7,804 nt of DNA from Anaerolinea sp. (GTDB lineage: Bacteria > Chloroflexota > Anaerolineae > Anaerolineales > Anaerolineaceae). Position numbers and translations under genes: made by a program. The notes under the pieces were generated by a model. The model saw nothing but the letters and a program-made list of their open reading frames with translations, was not told the origin of the DNA and did no database searches. Shown piece after piece: positions 5,521-7,804 of the stretch. Numbering within the stretch: the first letter of the stretch is position 1; every line of letters begins with the position of its first letter. The stretch is taken from positions 1-7,804 of the forward strand of contig PNNU01000144.1 of assembly GCA_013824385.1 (NCBI GenBank). The letters are read 5' to 3'.

Positions 5521-6387
5521 ATGGACAAAAAACCTGTTTTGGCTGTAATTGGCGGGTCCGGGCTTTACGATTTTGCCGGTCTGACCGATGTTGACAAATT
5601 TGAATTGGAAACCCCCTTTGGTAAACCCAGCTCCCCCATCATGGTCGGCACTTTGGCTGGCAAACGGGTGGCTTTTCTGGCCAGGCACGGCATCGGACAC
5701 ACACTTTCTCCCACCGAAGTAAATTACCGCGCCAACATCTATGCTTTGAAGTCTCTTGGCGTGGATCGGATTATCAGTGTCAGCGCTTGTGGTTCCTTAC
5801 GCGAAGATTTTGCCCCCGGACATATCGTCATCCCCTCGCAGCTCTTTGACCATACCAATCAACGCAAACGATCATTCTTTGGTGACGGCTTGGTGGTGCA
5901 TGTGGGTGTCGCCGATCCTTTTTGTCCTCTTCTTTCAACCACACTTTACAATGTGGTTTCTTCCACCGGTACTACAACTCACATGGGCGGCTCAATGATC
6001 ACCATTGAAGGTCCGCGTTTTTCTACCAAAGCGGAATCAAATGCTTATCAGGCGTGGGGTATGTCGCTGGTCGGAATGACCACTTCGCCTGAAGCTTTTC
6101 TCGCCCGCGAAGCAGAAATCTGCTACGCAGTCATGGCCCACGTCACCGATTATGACGTCTGGCATCAGAGCGAAGAAACGGTAAGTGTTGATATGGTCAT
6201 CAAGACCCTTCACCAAAACACTGACATTGCCCAAAAAACCATTACCACCTTGGTGTCTCAATTAGGTGAATCCGAACCCTGCTCTTGCCAAAGCGCACTC
6301 GAAAATGCAATCATCACTCGGCGGGATGCCATCCCCGCTGAAACCAAAAAGAAATTGCACTTGTTGGTTGAGAAGTACCTCGCGTGA
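5521..6387 (+). CDS. mtnP: S-methyl-5'-thioadenosine phosphorylase
   Basis: The enzyme splits 5'-methylthioadenosine with phosphate into adenine and methylthioribose-1-phosphate, recycling the by-product of polyamine and related S-adenosylmethionine reactions. The 288-residue length is typical of the trimeric MTAP/PNP family. Visible motifs are Gly-Gly-Ser-Gly (11-14), Arg55-His-Gly, Asn-Tyr-Arg-Ala-Asn (68-72), Ser-Ala-Cys-Gly-Ser-Leu (88-93), Glu-Gly-Pro-Arg-Phe-Ser (163-168), Gly-Met-Thr-Thr-Ser-Pro-Glu (185-191) and Thr-Asp-Tyr-Asp (209-212). The Asp pair in the last motif is typical of 6-aminopurine (adenosine-type) specificity, favouring MTAP over a guanosine/inosine phosphorylase; activity on other nucleosides is possible. 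The ATG has GGAG (5508-5511) 9 bases upstream. The gene starts 19 bases after the FhaB-like gene and its stop overlaps the next start (GTGA), so it is embedded in a cell-wall operon. No other methionine-salvage gene is nearby. Confidence 0.94.
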   Translation: MDKKPVLAVIGGSGLYDFAGLTDVDKFELETPFGKPSSPIMVGTLAGKRVAFLARHGIGHTLSPTEVNYRANIYALKSLGVDRIISVSACGSLREDFAPGHIVIPSQLFDHTNQRKRSFFGDGLVVHVGVADPFCPLLSTTLYNVVSSTGTTTHMGGSMITIEGPRFSTKAESNAYQAWGMSLVGMTTSPEAFLAREAEICYAVMAHVTDYDVWHQSEETVSVDMVIKTLHQNTDIAQKTITTLVSQLGESEPCSCQSALENAIITRRDAIPAETKKKLHLLVEKYLA

Positions 6388-7804
6388 GATTTTCGAATTC
6401 TGCTGCCCATTCACCCCAGGAGGTTATTCAAAGGCGCTTGATGCTGCTAGCGGCTCTATTCTTATTGGCTGGTAGTATCGCACTTACGTTGGCGCCTGCG
6501 GTTAGAATCCACACCACTGGTGTGGAACTGCGCTGGCAGCATTGGGTCGGTTTCGCGGTCTGGCTGGTCGGGTTTGGGGCAGTATATCGTCAGGCAGATA
6601 AATGGATTTCTGATCGCGACACATATCTTCTACCAGTCATCAGCCTGATGACCGGTTGGGGACTTCTGACTCTGTTCAGGCTTGATCCATCTTATGGGTT
6701 TAGGCAAACCATTTGGTTGGCGATATGTTTGATCGGTCTGTTGGTTGGGCTGCGGATTCACACTTTGCTGCCTGTTTTGCGCCGATATAAATACATTTGG
6801 TTGACCCTGGCTTTGGTGTTGTCTTTATTAACCTTCTTCTTCGGCACCAGTCCATCAGGTTCAGGTCCCGCCTTATGGCTCACTTTGGGGGGGATCTACC
6901 TGCAACCCTCCGAAATTCTCAAAATCGTGCTGGTCATATACCTGGCTGCTTATCTCGCGGATAGTGAACCAGCCAAATTCAGGTTGATGCAGCTACTTAC
7001 TCCCACCCTGTTGGTGGCCGGTGCGGCGCTGATGATCCTGGTCGTACAGCGTGATCTGGGCACGGCATCCTTATTTATCGCGCTTTACACAGTCATCATC
7101 TACCTGGCTTCAGGCAAACGCCGATTCCTTTTGATCAGTTTTTTGATCATCCTGGCAGCCCTGATCGCTGGATACTATATTTTTGATGTTATCCAGATCA
7201 GGGTGGAAGGTTGGTTGAATCCCTGGCTTGATCCCAATGGCCGCTCTTATCAGATCGTACAATCGATCATCGCCATCGCCAACGGAGGCATATTCGGACG
7301 CGGCATTGGTCTGGGCAGCCCTGGTGTGGTGCCCGTGGCGCAGTCCGATTTTATTTTTCCTTCAATCATAGAAGAGACTGGCTTGTTCGGCGCTGTTGGA
7401 GTGGTGCTGCTTTATGCAGTCCTCACCTTACGCGGATTTATGATCTCCCTGAGAGCTTCCAACCAATTTCAACGCTATTTGGCTGCAGGTATCACCACCT
7501 ACCTTGTTTCGCAAGCCTTGCTGATAATGGGGGGTACCACAAGGCTTCTGCCATTGACTGGCGTCACGCTTCCGTTCTTCTCCTACGGGGGATCTTCGCT
7601 AGTGACTGCTTTCTTTGCATTTTTGCTCTTATTAATCATCAGCCACAACACGACTGACGAAACTATTCAGGTCATTCAGCCCAAAGCTTATTTTCTGGCA
7701 GGCACAGTTTTTCTTTCTGCCTTTTTGGCAGTTGGACTGGTATGTGCCTGGTGGGGATTCATCCGCGCTGATTCATTGCTCGCCCGCAATGATAACCCCA
7801 GGCG
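6384..7804 (+). CDS. SEDS-family peptidoglycan polymerase (FtsW/RodA), probably fused to a class B PBP; 3' end outside window
   Basis: SEDS proteins polymerise lipid II glycan chains in the membrane and pair with a class B penicillin-binding protein. About 473 residues are visible, with ten or so membrane helices. Family motifs are Gln-Pro-Ser-Glu (174-177), Gln-Arg-Asp-Leu-Gly-Thr-Ala (222-228), Trp-Leu-Asp-Pro (281-284), Tyr-Gln-Ile-Val-Gln-Ser just after it, Ser-Asp322-Phe-Ile-Phe with the conserved catalytic Asp, and Leu-Pro-Phe-Phe-Ser-Tyr-Gly-Gly-Ser-Ser (396-405). After the last SEDS helix the frame stays open through a short linker, another helix (about 435-460) and RADSLLARNDNPR (461-473), resembling the N-terminus of PbpA-type proteins. 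The GTG at 6384 overlaps the mtnP stop (GTGA). A later TTG (6438) or ATG (6441) is possible, since AGGAGG lies at 6418-6423, but its spacing to them is long (14-17). FtsW and RodA cannot be distinguished here. Confidence 0.93.
   Translation, partial: MRFSNSAAHSPQEVIQRRLMLLAALFLLAGSIALTLAPAVRIHTTGVELRWQHWVGFAVWLVGFGAVYRQADKWISDRDTYLLPVISLMTGWGLLTLFRLDPSYGFRQTIWLAICLIGLLVGLRIHTLLPVLRRYKYIWLTLALVLSLLTFFFGTSPSGSGPALWLTLGGIYLQPSEILKIVLVIYLAAYLADSEPAKFRLMQLLTPTLLVAGAALMILVVQRDLGTASLFIALYTVIIYLASGKRRFLLISFLIILAALIAGYYIFDVIQIRVEGWLNPWLDPNGRSYQIVQSIIAIANGGIFGRGIGLGSPGVVPVAQSDFIFPSIIEETGLFGAVGVVLLYAVLTLRGFMISLRASNQFQRYLAAGITTYLVSQALLIMGGTTRLLPLTGVTLPFFSYGGSSLVTAFFAFLLLLIISHNTTDETIQVIQPKAYFLAGTVFLSAFLAVGLVCAWWGFIRADSLLARNDNPR

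Noticed and set aside
1..7804. Mobile element, phage, CRISPR or defence island
   Set aside because: No transposase, integrase, spaced direct repeats, tRNA-flanking attachment site or toxin/antitoxin pair was found; base composition looks even and the genes are housekeeping or regulatory.

Overview
The window reads like a chromosomal segment from the Chloroflexota, most likely class Anaerolineae. This is an inference from gene content and style: paired FHA proteins next to a SEDS (FtsW/RodA) gene, a secG followed by an oligopeptide-type binding protein, moderate G+C, several TTG/GTG starts, and one gene that looks leaderless. I see no mobile element, CRISPR array, tRNA or rRNA. No gene-free stretch exceeds 300 bases; the longest is about 220 bases (350-571) and holds a promoter and a terminator-like hairpin.

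Left part (1-2591, minus strand). The window opens inside a PduO-type cob(I)alamin adenosyltransferase gene (start at 349, 3' end off the window) that has its own sigma70-like promoter. Upstream of it on the same strand lie secG (TTG start, strong Shine-Dalgarno, near-consensus promoter) and then a family 5 (peptide/oligosaccharide type) solute-binding protein. The binding protein is membrane-anchored, lacks a lipobox cysteine and has no permease or ATPase genes beside it. The secG promoter lies within 40 bases of the start of a divergent gene.

Middle (2657-4215, plus strand). A two-gene unit encodes a CehA/McbA-like PHP metallohydrolase with a C-terminal beta-rich domain, and a YbaK/ProX-type Cys-tRNA deacylase. 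The second gene starts at a TTG that overlaps the first gene's stop codon (TTGA).

Right part (4285-7804, plus strand). A tight operon-like run holds an FhaA-like protein (divergent DUF3662-like N-terminus plus FHA), an FhaB-like membrane-anchored FHA protein (ATGA overlap), S-methyl-5'-thioadenosine phosphorylase (19-base gap), and a SEDS-family peptidoglycan polymerase (GTGA overlap) that runs off the window. The arrangement resembles the actinobacterial fhaA-fhaB-pstP-rodA-pbpA-pknA-pknB cluster, but a purine/methionine salvage enzyme sits where the phosphatase would be.

The most interesting signal is at the right edge. After the full SEDS domain the reading frame continues without a stop into an eleventh membrane helix and a short segment ending in Arg-Asn-Asp-Asn-Pro-Arg. 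That segment looks like the start of a class B penicillin-binding protein. The polypeptide may therefore be a natural SEDS glycosyltransferase-transpeptidase fusion.
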